Numbered from the stretch's first letter, positions 1-8,346 are shown. The stretch: 26,644 nucleotides of DNA from T1Sed10-7 sp046540855 (GCA_046540855.1 JBKHEJ010000011.1:1-26644); one strand, 5' to 3'. Translations and numbers: made by a program. Notes: a model not told the origin generated them from the letters alone.

Positions 1-1362
1 CCACAGGTCCGCGCCGTGCGGCCACTCGTTGCCGATCACGCGCGCGTCGACCACCTCGATGTCGCCACGGACGAGCACGTGGTCGACCCGGTCGGTGAAC
101 CCCGCGCGGTTGCCCATCGCGAGCGCCGCCTCCAGCCGCCCGGGATCGGGGCCGGCGAGGTCGGCGGCGCTGCCCCAGGTCAGGTTCGCCGCCGCGGTCG
201 CGTCCGGCCCGACGTCGGTGAACCCGCCCTGCACCAGGGTCCAGTAGGCGTTGCACTCGGCCAGGGCGGTGGCGGCGTCGGGGTCGGCGACCTGCGGCCG
301 GCACGCCCGCCCGGCCTCGGGCTGCCCGCCAGGGTTGGGGACGCCCGGCCCCCGCGGATCGCGCGGATCGGCGTTGAGGTCCCCGAGCAGCACCACCGGC
401 GTGTCGGTGGCCTCGAGGTCGGCGAGCAGCTGTCGGGCCTGCCGGGCCGCGTGCGGGACCTCGTCCGGGTCCCACAGGGCCTCGAGGTGGGTCGTCACGA
501 ACCGGACCGTGCCGCTGTCGAAGGCCACGTCCGCGTAGGCGTAGCCCCGATCGATGACGAGCAGGGTGGGCACCACGGCGTAGCGCTGCGCGTAGGCGCG
601 CCCCCCGGCCGCGACGACCCGGTCCGCGAGGTCCGCGCGGATCAGCAGGGTGTCCGAGAGCTCGAAGCCGCAGCTGGCCACGTCGGTTGCGAAGCGGTCC
701 TGGAAGGTGTCCGGATCCTCCACGCGTGACAGGAAGGGCAGCGCCGGGATGCGGTAGCCGGCCTGCTGCGCCACGCCGCCGTCGGCCCCAGCGACGACGT
801 AGGGCACCCCGGCTGCCTGGGTGGCGTCGAGGAACCCGGAGGTGAAGTCGAACACGTCCTCCAGGGGTCCGAGGGCGCCGCCCCGGCACCGCCAGCGCGT
901 GGCCTCCTGCAGCCCGATCAGCGCCGGCCGCTCGCGCGCGACCTCGGCGGCCAGCACCTCGACGCGAGCATCGAAGCTGGTCGTGGCCACCTGCTCCCAC
1001 AGCGCCTGCGCTGCCGCCGGGAGGTCGGGCAGGAGGTCGAGGGCGACCGCGACGTCCCCGCCGAGGTAGAGGTTGCGTGCCAGGACGGTCACCACCTCGC
1101 CGTCGCCCCCGGACGCGGTGGCCACCGGCTGCGCACCTGCTCCCGCACCCGGGCCGTCGCCCTGCACGGCCGCACCCGTGCCCGGGCCGGCGAGCAGCAC
1201 GGCCGCGACCAGGGCCAGCAGGGCACGGGCCGGCACGGGACGGGTCGGCCAGAGACGGGTCGGCAGCGGCCCGCCACCCCGGTACCACCGCCACCCCGCC
1301 GGGCCGACGCCTCGCGCTCGGCGACCCCGGTGCTCCTCGACCCCCAGCTCGCTTCCGTCCAC
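1..1362 (-). CDS. Secreted endonuclease/exonuclease/phosphatase-family protein (3' end outside window)
   Basis: The frame is open from about 1362 down to base 1, so the C-terminus lies outside the window. After a basic stretch comes a hydrophobic segment (ARALLALVAAVLLAGPG), read as a signal peptide, so the product is probably exported. The mature part has the EEP-fold landmarks in order: VTVLARNLYLGGDV, then LIGLQEATRW (the metal-binding Glu), FVTTHLEALWD, VVLLGDLNADP (the GDxN motif), and FTDRVDHVLVRGD near the cut end, approaching the SDH-type motif. Family members hydrolyse phosphodiesters (DNase, sphingomyelinase or phosphoinositide phosphatase); the substrate cannot be told from this sequence. 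GTG at 1362 has a G-rich SD-like stretch but leaves a long leader before the signal; GTG at 1236 puts the signal peptide at the N-terminus but has no SD. It is divergent from cbs. Confidence 0.8.
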   Translation of the reverse strand, partial: MDGSELGVEEHRGRRARGVGPAGWRWYRGGGPLPTRLWPTRPVPARALLALVAAVLLAGPGTGAAVQGDGPGAGAGAQPVATASGGDGEVVTVLARNLYLGGDVAVALDLLPDLPAAAQALWEQVATTSFDARVEVLAAEVARERPALIGLQEATRWRCRGGALGPLEDVFDFTSGFLDATQAAGVPYVVAGADGGVAQQAGYRIPALPFLSRVEDPDTFQDRFATDVASCGFELSDTLLIRADLADRVVAAGGRAYAQRYAVVPTLLVIDRGYAYADVAFDSGTVRFVTTHLEALWDPDEVPHAARQARQLLADLEATDTPVVLLGDLNADPRDPRGPGVPNPGGQPEAGRACRPQVADPDAATALAECNAYWTLVQGGFTDVGPDATAAANLTWGSAADLAGPDPGRLEAALAMGNRAGFTDRVDHVLVRGDIEVVDARVIGNEWPHGADLW

Positions 1363-1565
1363 CCACCACCCCCGACCGCACGACCCTGGCTCGTGGTCGG
1401 ACCGGCACCCTCCACCCGGGGCACGGTCCGGAGCACCGGCCGGTCGGGGCAGACAAGCACACCGCACCGATACCCCGGGCCCGTGCGGCATCCCGGCAGC
1501 CGGTGCCTACCCTGCCGGCCGGTCACCTGGACCCCCTGCGTGCCCGGCTCCCCGAGAGGACCCCC

Positions 1566-3050
1566 ATGGCGGCGATCGACGTCACCGACCGGTCGATCTA
1601 CACGCGCGCGGTCGGGATCGAGCACGACCCGCTCGCACAGCCGCGCCGCCACCTCGACGAGCGCGGGCGCGAGGTCGCCCCGGACCTGCTCGCCCTGATG
1701 GGGGACACCCCGCTCGTCGCGCTCGACCGGCTCTCCCGGGACGTACCGCCCACGCTGATCGCCAAGCTCGAGATGCTCAACCCGGGCGGGTCGGTCAAGG
1801 ACCGCATCGGCATCGCGATGATCGAGGCCGCTGAGGCGGCAGGTGAGCTGCGGCCGGGCGGCACGATCGTGGAGCCGACCTCCGGCAACACCGGCGTGGG
1901 GCTGGCCATCGTCGCCGCCCGCAAGGGGTACCGCTGCGTGTTCGTGGTCCCCGACAAGGTGAGCCAGGACAAGATCTCGCTGCTGCGCGCCTACGGCGCC
2001 GAGGTGGTGGTGTGCCCGACCGCGGTCGAGCCGGACGACCCCCGCTCCTACTACTCGGTCTCCGACCGGCTGGCGGCGCAGCCCGGGGCGTTCAAGCCGA
2101 ACCAGTACTTCAACCAGGCCAACCCCCAGGCGCACGTGTTCTCGACCGGACCGGAGATCTGGCGCCAGACGGCGGGCCAGCTCGACGCCTTCGTGGTCGG
2201 GGTGGGCACCGGGGGCACCACCACGGGCGTCGGGCGCTACCTCAAGGCCCGCAAGCCCGAGCTGACCATCGTCGGGGCCGACCCGGAGGGCTCGCTGTAC
2301 TCCGGGGACACGGTGCGCCCCTACCTGGTCGAGGGCATCGGGGAGGACTTCTGGCCGCCCACCTTCGACCCGGACCTCGTGGACCTCTGGGAGCGCGTCT
2401 CGGACGCGGAGTCGTTCCGGATGGCGCGTCGGGCCGCGCGCGAGGAGGGCCTGCTCGTCGGCGGCTCCTGCGGCACGGCCCTGGTGGCCGCCCACCGCTA
2501 CGCCGCGACCCAGCCGGCGGACGCGACCATCGTGGTCCTGCTACCGGACTCCGGGCGCGGGTACCTGTCGAAGTTCTACGACGACACCTGGATGGCCGAG
2601 CACGGCCTGCTCGAGCACACCTCGCAGGCGGGCACCCTCGGCGAGGTGCTGGCGGCCAAGGGCGGCGAGCTCCCCCCGCTCGTCCACCTGCACCCCGGCG
2701 AGGTCGTGGCGGACGCGATCTCGCTGCTGAAGCGGTACGGGGTGTCCCAGATGCCGGTGTTCCGCGACGGCGTCCACGACGGCGTGCAGGCCGACGACGT
2801 CCTCGGCTCCGTACGCGAGAACGCCCTGCTCGACGCGGCGCTGCGCGATCCGGCGGTGATGCGCCGTCCGATCGCCGAGGTCCTCCAGCCCCCGCTCGCC
2901 CTGCTCGACGCCGACGGCGCGCTGGACACCGCGCTCGGTGCCCTGGCCGGGGGCGACCCCGCGGTGCTGGTCCACGATCAGGGCCGCGTGCTCGGGGTCA
3001 TCACCCAGGCCGACGTCCTGACCTTCCTCGCGGCTCGAGGTGACCGGTGA
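1566..3050 (+). CDS. cbs: Cystathionine beta-synthase with C-terminal CBS-domain pair
   Basis: This PLP enzyme condenses serine (or O-acetylserine) with homocysteine to cystathionine, the first step of reverse trans-sulfuration. The protein is 494 residues. The fold-type II core has NPGGSVKDR with the PLP lysine at K78, the substrate loop TSGNTG at 105-110, the phosphate-binding GTGGTTTG at 214-221 and GGSCGT at 299-304. Residues about 355-490 form two CBS motifs (ADAISLLKRYGVSQMPVF and PAVLVHDQGRVLGVIT), a Bateman module that in this family is regulatory. The open frame continues upstream, but ATG 1566 is preceded by GAGAGGA and starts where homologues begin. The stop overlaps the GTG start of the next gene, so the two are translationally coupled. 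All catalytic residues I checked are present. Confidence 0.95.
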   Translation: MAAIDVTDRSIYTRAVGIEHDPLAQPRRHLDERGREVAPDLLALMGDTPLVALDRLSRDVPPTLIAKLEMLNPGGSVKDRIGIAMIEAAEAAGELRPGGTIVEPTSGNTGVGLAIVAARKGYRCVFVVPDKVSQDKISLLRAYGAEVVVCPTAVEPDDPRSYYSVSDRLAAQPGAFKPNQYFNQANPQAHVFSTGPEIWRQTAGQLDAFVVGVGTGGTTTGVGRYLKARKPELTIVGADPEGSLYSGDTVRPYLVEGIGEDFWPPTFDPDLVDLWERVSDAESFRMARRAAREEGLLVGGSCGTALVAAHRYAATQPADATIVVLLPDSGRGYLSKFYDDTWMAEHGLLEHTSQAGTLGEVLAAKGGELPPLVHLHPGEVVADAISLLKRYGVSQMPVFRDGVHDGVQADDVLGSVRENALLDAALRDPAVMRRPIAEVLQPPLALLDADGALDTALGALAGGDPAVLVHDQGRVLGVITQADVLTFLAARGDR

Positions 3051-4201
3051 CCCACCACGACCACGGCTTCGCCACGCGGGCCATCCACGCTGGACAGGAC
3101 CCGGAGCCGGTGACCGGCGCGGTCACCGTCCCGATCTTCCAGACCTCCACCTTCGCGCAGCCTCGGGTCGGGGAGCACACCGGGTACGAGTACGCCCGCA
3201 CGGGCAACCCGACCCGCACGGCGCTCCAGACCGCGCTCGCCGCGCTGGAGGGCACCGACCGGGCGGTCGCCTTCGCCTCCGGCCTCGCCGCCGAGGACGC
3301 GGTCTTCAGGCTGCTGTCCCCCGGTGACCACGTCGTCATGGCCGACGACGTCTACGGGGGGACGTGGCGCCAGATCGCGCAGGTGCACGCCCGGTTCGGC
3401 ATCGAGGTGTCAGCGGTCGACCTCAGCGACCTCGACGCGGTCCGGGCGGCCCTGCGCCCCACCACGCGGCTGGTGTGGGCGGAGACGCCCTCGAACCCGC
3501 TGCTGAAGATCCTCGACCTGGCCGCGCTCGCCGAGCTCGCCCACGACCACGGGGCCCGGCTCGTGGCCGACAACACCTTCGCCACCCCCGCGCTCCAGCG
3601 CCCGTACCAGCTCGGCGCGGACCTCGTCGTGCACTCGACCACGAAGTACCTCGGTGGCCACTCCGACGTGGTCGGCGGGGCCGTCTGCACCGATGCGGCC
3701 ACCGCCGAGGAGCTCGCGTTCCTCCAGAACGCCGTCGGTGCGGTCCCCGGCCCCTTCGACTCCTGGCTGACGCTGCGCGGCATCAAGACGCTCGAGGTCC
3801 GCATGGAGCGGCACAGCGCGAACGCCGCACGCATCGCGACCTTCCTGACCGAGCACCCCGCGGTGACCACCGTGGCCTACCCGGGGCTCGCCGACCACCC
3901 GGGGCACGAGCTCGCCGCGCGCCAGATGTCGGCCTTCGGGGGCATGGTGTCCTTCCGGCTCGCCGGCGGTCGGCCCGCGGCCATCCGCGTCGCCGAGGCC
4001 ACGGAGCTGTTCTTCCTGGCCGAGTCCCTCGGCGGGGTGGAGAGCCTGATCGAGCACCCCGGGATCATGACCCACGCCTCGGTGGCCGGCACCGCCCTCG
4101 AGGTACCCGACGACCTCGTGCGCCTGTCGGTGGGGATCGAGACGGTGGAGGACCTGCTGGCCGACCTCGAGCGCGCGCTCGGGCGGTCCGGCTCGCAGTA
4201 G
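3047..4201 (+). CDS. metB: Cystathionine gamma-synthase / gamma-lyase (Cys/Met-metabolism PLP enzyme)
   Basis: A fold-type I PLP enzyme of 384 residues. It shows the Cys/Met family landmarks: YEYARTGNPTR at 47-57 (Tyr and Arg contact PLP of the neighbouring subunit), AFASGLAA at 75-82, ADNTFATP with the PLP-ring Asp at 175, and STTKYLGGHSDVVGG with the Schiff-base lysine at K200. SLGGVESLIEHP and MTHASV near the C-terminus bind substrate carboxylate. Synthases and lyases share these motifs. The 4-base overlap with cbs favours the lyase role (cystathionine to cysteine, 2-oxobutyrate and ammonia), while actinobacterial homologues are usually named metB. The GTG start at 3047 reads over the cbs TGA. 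A strong hairpin follows the stop codon. Confidence 0.92.
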   Translation: MTHHDHGFATRAIHAGQDPEPVTGAVTVPIFQTSTFAQPRVGEHTGYEYARTGNPTRTALQTALAALEGTDRAVAFASGLAAEDAVFRLLSPGDHVVMADDVYGGTWRQIAQVHARFGIEVSAVDLSDLDAVRAALRPTTRLVWAETPSNPLLKILDLAALAELAHDHGARLVADNTFATPALQRPYQLGADLVVHSTTKYLGGHSDVVGGAVCTDAATAEELAFLQNAVGAVPGPFDSWLTLRGIKTLEVRMERHSANAARIATFLTEHPAVTTVAYPGLADHPGHELAARQMSAFGGMVSFRLAGGRPAAIRVAEATELFFLAESLGGVESLIEHPGIMTHASVAGTALEVPDDLVRLSVGIETVEDLLADLERALGRSGSQ

Positions 4202-4205
4202 CCTC

Positions 4206-4245
4206 GCTCCGTCGCCCGCCGCGAGCGCTGGCGCGGCGACGGAGC
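4206..4245 (+). promoter_or_regulatory. Long hairpin enclosing the Shine-Dalgarno of the lipid kinase gene
   Basis: Perfect 11-bp arms GCTCCGTCGCC (4206-4216) and GGCGACGGAGC (4235-4245) lie between the metB stop (4201) and the kinase start (4250). An alternative fold with a 4-nt bulge lengthens the stem to 14 bp with loop AGCGCTGG. The 3' arm contains GGAG at 4241-4244, the only SD for GTG 4250. It could hide that SD or partly terminate transcription; no T-tract follows. Confidence 0.6.
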
Positions 4246-4249
4246 TGAC

Positions 4250-5158
4250 GTGCGCGCCCTGCTGGTCTTCAACCCCAACGCGACCACCACCGACGACCGC
4301 GTCCGGGACGTCATCGCCTCGGCGCTCGGGTCGGCGGTGGACCTCGACCTGCAGCCGACGAAGCAGCGCGGGCACGCCACCCTGCTCGCCGCCGGTGCGG
4401 TCCACGAGGGGCTCGACACGGTGTTCGCCTTCGGTGGCGACGGCACCGCCAACGAGGTCATCCAGGCGCTGGCCGGGACCGACGTGCGGCTCGGCATCAT
4501 CCCCGGTGGGGGAGCGAACGTGCTGGCGCGCAACCTCGGCCTGCCCAACGACGCGGTGCACGCCACCTCCCTGCTGCTGGACGCGGTGCGCCACGACCGG
4601 ACCCGACGGATCAGCCTGGGGCTGGCCGGGGAGCGGTACTTCGGCTTCAACGCGGGCTACGGGTTCGACGCCGCGGTGATCCGGCGCGTCGAGCAGCACG
4701 CGACCGCCAAGCGCGTGCTGCGCCAGGGGGCCTTCGTGTGGTCGGTCGCCCACGAGTGGGCCGTCGGTGCCGGACGCGACGCCGGCTCGATCACGCTCAC
4801 GCTGCCCGACGGCTCGAGCCTCGGTCCGGTGGCGATCTCGATCATCGCCAACTGCGACCCCTACACCTACCTCGGTACCCGCCCGATGCGGGTGCACCCC
4901 TGGGCGTCCTTCGACCTCGGCCTCGACCTGGTGACCGTGGATCGGCCCTCGACCCCGCGGCTGCTCACGGTGCTCGCGGGCACCTTCCGGGACGGGCGGC
5001 ACGTGGGCCGCAAGGGCGTGCGCTACCACCACGACCTGGCGGCCTTCACCCTCAGCTCCCCGACCCCGCTGCCGCTGATGGTCGACGGTGACTACGCCGG
5101 CGAGCACCACGCGGTGGCGTTCACCTCCGTCCCCGAGGCGCTGCGCGTCCTGGTCTGA
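4250..5158 (+). CDS. Diacylglycerol/lipid kinase family protein (DAGK catalytic domain)
   Basis: A 302-residue member of the YegS/DgkB lipid-kinase family, which uses ATP to phosphorylate diacylglycerol, sphingosine or related lipids at the inner membrane face. The nucleotide-binding motif FGGDGTANEV lies at 61-70 and the adjoining LGIIPGGGANVLARNLGLP at 81-99 (many family members have GT where this has GG). A second beta-rich domain (NAGYGFDAAVIRRVE, then VAISIIANCDPYTYLG) ends in PLMVDGDYAG, the usual C-terminal metal-linked motif. Length is normal. GTG 4250 has GGAG six bases upstream. It follows cbs-metB on the same strand after a hairpin and is probably co-transcribed, although no metabolic link is obvious. 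The lipid substrate is unknown. Confidence 0.88.
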   Translation: MRALLVFNPNATTTDDRVRDVIASALGSAVDLDLQPTKQRGHATLLAAGAVHEGLDTVFAFGGDGTANEVIQALAGTDVRLGIIPGGGANVLARNLGLPNDAVHATSLLLDAVRHDRTRRISLGLAGERYFGFNAGYGFDAAVIRRVEQHATAKRVLRQGAFVWSVAHEWAVGAGRDAGSITLTLPDGSSLGPVAISIIANCDPYTYLGTRPMRVHPWASFDLGLDLVTVDRPSTPRLLTVLAGTFRDGRHVGRKGVRYHHDLAAFTLSSPTPLPLMVDGDYAGEHHAVAFTSVPEALRVLV

Positions 5159-5440
5159 ACCAGCGCGGAACGCGGCCACCGGATCGCGCGACGTGCGCTC
5201 GCCCGCGAGGTTCGCTCCGACGATCCTGGGACGGACCCTTGACACCGGCCCTTCGACGGGGCACCGTCCGGGTCGCATCTCGAGAACCCGTTCACAAGCG
5301 CCGCCTGGTGGAGGCGTCCACGGCCACACGGCCGCTGACCGACGGGCGTGAGGTGCCGTCCCCCCGGAAGCTCCCGGAGCCGAGCACCCAGGCGGACATC
5401 CGGCAGCGAACCGAACGATCCCGGTGAAGGGAGAGGCCCC

Positions 5441-5692
5441 ATGGACTGGCGTAGCCGTGCCGCGTGCACCGATGAGGACCCGGAGCTGTTCTTCCCGATC
5501 GGCACCACCGGTCCCGCGGCGGAGCAGGCCGAGGCCGCCAAGCGCGTCTGCGCCACCTGCGAGGTCCGCGAGGAGTGCCTCGAGTTCGCCCTGTCCTCCA
5601 ACCAGGACGCCGGCATCTGGGGTGGGCTGACCGAGGACGAGCGGCGCACCCTGAAGCGGGCCCGCCAGCGTCGCCGCCGCATGGCCAGCTGA
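5441..5692 (+). CDS. whiB1: WhiB1-like [4Fe-4S] transcriptional regulator
   Basis: An 83-residue WhiB-family protein. WhiB proteins carry a [4Fe-4S] cluster, usually bind the primary sigma factor, and respond to NO or oxygen. The four cluster cysteines are C9, C37, C40 and C46 in the WhiB pattern C-x(n)-C-x2-C-x5-C. The turn GIWGG is at 58-62, followed by a basic tail (KRARQRRRR) that contacts DNA. The start MDWRSRAACTDEDPELFFP and the short length resemble WhiB1 rather than WhiB2 or WhiD. ATG 5441 has GAAGGGAG seven bases upstream; an upstream in-frame start would add a low-complexity tail absent from the family. It is convergent with the PdtaS-like kinase, as whiB1 (Rv3219) and pdtaS (Rv3220c) are in M. 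tuberculosis. Confidence 0.95.
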   Translation: MDWRSRAACTDEDPELFFPIGTTGPAAEQAEAAKRVCATCEVREECLEFALSSNQDAGIWGGLTEDERRTLKRARQRRRRMAS

Positions 5693-5707
5693 CCCTCACC
5701 CTCCACC

Positions 5708-5735
5708 CGGTGCCGCCGCATCGCCGGCGGCACCG
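5708..5735. terminator. Hairpin between convergent whiB1 and pdtaS (bidirectional terminator; copy 1 of a repeated palindrome)
   Basis: Perfect 11-bp arms CGGTGCCGCCG (5708-5718) and CGGCGGCACCG (5725-5735) flank loop CATCGC, between two convergent stop codons. No T-tract is present, as is common in high-GC actinobacteria. The core GGTGCCGCC-N8-GGCGGCACC recurs with the same spacing at 8349-8374. Confidence 0.7.
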
Positions 5736-5765
5736 ACGTGTTCCAGGCGGCAGGCGGCCGGCGGC

Positions 5766-7223
5766 TCAGGGCGGTGGAACGCGCCCCGGGATCGGGAGCA
5801 GCGCCAGCGCCCGCGTGCCACCCTGCGGGCCGACCCGCTCCACCTCGAGGGTGCCGCCCAGCTCGGACTCGACCAGCGTCATCGCGATCTGCAGACCGAG
5901 GTTCGCGTCGGCGACGACGTCCCACCCCTCCGGGACCCCGACACCGTCGTCGCTGACCGCCAGGTGCAGCGCGGAGCTGCGCCGGTCCAGCTGCACCACG
6001 ACCTCGCCGCCGTGCTCCACGAACCCGTGCTCGAGCGCGTTCTGCAGCAGCTCCGACAGCACGAGCGCCAGCGGTGTCGCCACCTCGGCGGGCAGGTCGC
6101 CGGCGCTGCCCTCCAGGCGCATCCGCACCGGACGGTCCGGGTCCGTCAAGCCGGTGGCGACCATGTCGATGAGCCGGTGGGCGACCTTGTCGAACACCAC
6201 CCGTTGGCCCGCGTCCTGGGACAGGGTCTCGTGCACCAGCGCGATGGAGGAGATCCGGCGGACCGACTCCGCCAGGGCGTCGCGCGCGTCGGGGGAGGCG
6301 AGCCGACGGGACTGCAGGCGCAGCAGGGACGCGACGGTCTGGAGGTTGTTCTTCACCCGGTGGTGGATCTCCCGGATCGTCGCGTCCTTGTAGAGCAGCA
6401 GCCGCTCGTGCCGGCGCAGCTCCGTGACCTCCCGGACGAGCACGAGCCCACCGAGCACCTGGTGCTGACGCGTGAGCGGCAGGAGGCGGCGCAGCACGAT
6501 GGTGCCGCCGGCCTCGACCTCGGACTCCAGCGGCTCGCCGAGGGCGAGCGCCTCGAGCAGCGCAGCATCGTCGAGGTCGAACTCCTCGATGTTGCGCCCC
6601 ATGACCGCGCCGGTGACGCCGAGCCGCCGGTAGGCGCTCATCGCGTTCGGGGAGGCGTAGATCACCGTGCCGGCGGCGTCCAGGCGCATCATGCCGTCCC
6701 CGACCCGCGGACCGAGCTCGTGGTCGCTCGCCTGCCCCGGGAGGGGGAACTCGCCGTGGCACAGCATCCGCGCGAGCTCGTCCGCCGCGCGCAGGTAGGA
6801 CAGCTCGAGCTGGGAGGGAGGACGCACCGTGGACAGGTTCGCCTCGCGTGAGACCACCGCGATGACCCGCCCGTCGACGGGTACCGGGATCGCCTCCTCG
6901 CGCACCGGCACGCCGGTGGACAGGTCGGGTTCACCGTCGCGGACGATCAGGCCCTCGTCGAAGGCCCGGGTGACCAGCGGGCGCTCCGCGGGCGCCAGGA
7001 TGGCGCCGACGAGGTCCTCCTGGTAGATCGTCGGCGCGGTGTGCGGCCGGATCTGCGCGATCACGATCAGCGTGTCCTCATCGGCGTCCCGGGCGAACAG
7101 CAGCAGGTCGGAGAAGGCCAGGTCAGCCAGGATCTGCCAGTCCGCCACCAGCTCGTTGAGGGCGTCGAGCTCCGGTCCGTGCAGCCCGGCACGACGTTCC
7201 GCCAGGGCGTCGAGCGAGGACAC
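5766..7223 (-). CDS. pdtaS: PdtaS-like HisKA_2 sensor histidine kinase (GAF-PAS-HisKA_2-HATPase)
   Basis: A cytosolic 485-residue sensor kinase with no membrane segment. Residues about 5-155 match the PdtaS-type GAF domain, about 170-270 form a PAS domain (DAAGTVIYASPNA), and the HisKA_2 dimerisation motif REIHHRVKNNLQ lies at 284-295 with the likely phospho-acceptor H288. The ATPase domain has the N-box SELLQNALEHGF (N395), DDGVGVPEG (425-432) and NLGLQIA (441-447). In mycobacteria PdtaS phosphorylates the unlinked antiterminator PdtaR; no response regulator is encoded here. GTG 7223 starts two bases after the stop of the sigma-region-4 protein, so the two are in one operon. It is convergent with whiB1, a conserved actinobacterial arrangement. 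Confidence 0.92.
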   Translation of the reverse strand: MSSLDALAERRAGLHGPELDALNELVADWQILADLAFSDLLLFARDADEDTLIVIAQIRPHTAPTIYQEDLVGAILAPAERPLVTRAFDEGLIVRDGEPDLSTGVPVREEAIPVPVDGRVIAVVSREANLSTVRPPSQLELSYLRAADELARMLCHGEFPLPGQASDHELGPRVGDGMMRLDAAGTVIYASPNAMSAYRRLGVTGAVMGRNIEEFDLDDAALLEALALGEPLESEVEAGGTIVLRRLLPLTRQHQVLGGLVLVREVTELRRHERLLLYKDATIREIHHRVKNNLQTVASLLRLQSRRLASPDARDALAESVRRISSIALVHETLSQDAGQRVVFDKVAHRLIDMVATGLTDPDRPVRMRLEGSAGDLPAEVATPLALVLSELLQNALEHGFVEHGGEVVVQLDRRSSALHLAVSDDGVGVPEGWDVVADANLGLQIAMTLVESELGGTLEVERVGPQGGTRALALLPIPGRVPPP

Positions 7224-7225
7224 GC

Positions 7226-7543
7226 TCAGGCCTGCAGGAACCGCTGCAGCTGCTGCAGCGGGACCGCCTCGCGGATGTGCTCGAAGGCACGTTTCTCGAT
7301 CTCGCGCGCCTCGCTGAGCGAGATGCCCAGGGCTCGGGCGGTGTCGGCGAGGTCGTGCGGGTGCCCGTCCTTCAGCCCCATGCGCAGCTCGAGGACCCGG
7401 CGCTGGGTCTCCGGCAGGCGCGAGAGGACCTTCTCCAGCGGCTGCTTGAGCTCCTCGGCCGGGTTCGGTGGCTGCCCGCGCCGCTTCGCGCCACCGGTTC
7501 CACCGTGGCGCTGCCCGCTGCGCTTGCGCTGTCCACCACTCAT
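7226..7543 (-). CDS. Small orphan sigma-70 region 4-like helix-turn-helix protein
   Basis: A 105-residue protein. The first 30 residues are basic and Gly/Arg/Gln-rich (KRSGQRHGGTGGAKRRGQ). The rest reads as an isolated sigma-70 region 4: LPETQRRVLELRMGLKDGHPHDLADTARALGISLSEAREIEKRAFEHIRE, broken here as LPETQRRVLELRMGL, then LADTARALGISLSEAREIEK. There is no region 2, so it cannot act alone as a sigma factor; it may bind DNA or RNA polymerase. ATG 7543 fits where the antisense-free frame begins; the frame stays open upstream into the crotonase gene, but that part is arginine/serine shadow sequence. It starts 10 bases after the crotonase stop and ends 2 bases before the PdtaS-like kinase start. 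Confidence 0.8.
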   Translation of the reverse strand: MSGGQRKRSGQRHGGTGGAKRRGQPPNPAEELKQPLEKVLSRLPETQRRVLELRMGLKDGHPHDLADTARALGISLSEAREIEKRAFEHIREAVPLQQLQRFLQA

Positions 7544-7553
7544 GGCCACGAGC

Positions 7554-8330
7554 CTAGCGGCCGCGCCACGTCGGCTCCCGTCGCTCGAGGAAGGCGGCGA
7601 TGCCCTCGGCGGCGTCCTCGGTCTGGACCTGCAGGTCGAGCATCCCGTGCAGGTAGGCCATGGCGGCACCCGGCTCCATGGAGCGGGCGTCGAGGTAGCT
7701 GCGCCGTCCGAGCGCGAGCGCGAGCGGTGCACCCTTGATGAGCTCGTCGGCGAGCTCCGCGACGGCCTCGTCGAGCTGCCCGCGGGGCACGACCTGGTTG
7801 ACGAGCCCGAGCCGTTCCGCCTCCGCGGCCGGGTACCGGCGCCCGGTCATCATCCACTCGAGCGCCCGCTTCGGCCCGAGGTGCTGGACCAGCAGCGCCG
7901 AGATGATGTGGGGCCACAGGCCGACCCGGACCTCGGGGGTACCGAAGGTCGCGTCCTCCACCGCCACCAGCAGGTCGCAGGCCAGCGCCACGCCGAGCCC
8001 ACCGGCCAGCGCGTGGCCGTTGATCCGTCCGATGAGCGGCGTCCGGAGCGCCTCGGTGCTCGCGAACAGGCGCCGTAGCAACCCGCGCTGCTCGTGCCCG
8101 TCGAGCACGCTCGGATCGGAGGTCAAGCCCGATCGGAGGTCCGCGCCGGCGCAGAAGGCCTTGTCGCCGGCGCCGGTCAGCACCAGGACGCGGACCTCGG
8201 GGTCCGCATCCAGGCGGGTGAACGCGGCGATCAACTCCTCGAGCGTCGCGGCGTCGAGCGCGTTACGGGCCTCGGGCCGTGCGATCGTCACCGTCGCCAC
8301 CGCGCCCTGGCGGTCCTCCTCCACAGCCAT
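7554..8330 (-). CDS. Enoyl-CoA hydratase/isomerase (crotonase) family protein
   Basis: A 258-residue crotonase-fold protein. FCAGADLRSG (59-68) and INGHALAGGLGVALACDLLVA (split here: INGHALAGG 103-111, LGVALACDL 112-120) form the oxyanion hole. The first catalytic Glu of classical hydratase (E144 of rat enzyme) aligns with G113, while the second is kept as E133 in FGTPEVRVGL. That pattern suits an isomerase or another crotonase-type reaction more than simple hydration; the substrate is not predictable. ATG 8330 is preceded by GGGAGGG at SD distance. It heads the operon crotonase, sigma-region-4 protein, PdtaS-like kinase. A palindrome covers its promoter. Confidence 0.88.
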   Translation of the reverse strand: MAVEEDRQGAVATVTIARPEARNALDAATLEELIAAFTRLDADPEVRVLVLTGAGDKAFCAGADLRSGLTSDPSVLDGHEQRGLLRRLFASTEALRTPLIGRINGHALAGGLGVALACDLLVAVEDATFGTPEVRVGLWPHIISALLVQHLGPKRALEWMMTGRRYPAAEAERLGLVNQVVPRGQLDEAVAELADELIKGAPLALALGRRSYLDARSMEPGAAMAYLHGMLDLQVQTEDAAEGIAAFLERREPTWRGR

Positions 8331-8346
8331 CGAGCCCTCCCGGTCT

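Noticed and set aside
5239..5244. TTGACA as -35 for whiB1
   Set aside because: The bases 16-19 downstream (GCACCGTC) do not resemble a -10, and the start codon is about 200 bases away.
5284..5293. GAACCCGTTC palindrome upstream of whiB1 as a LexA-like site
   Set aside because: The spacer between GAAC and GTTC is 2 bases instead of 4, and it is a single short match.
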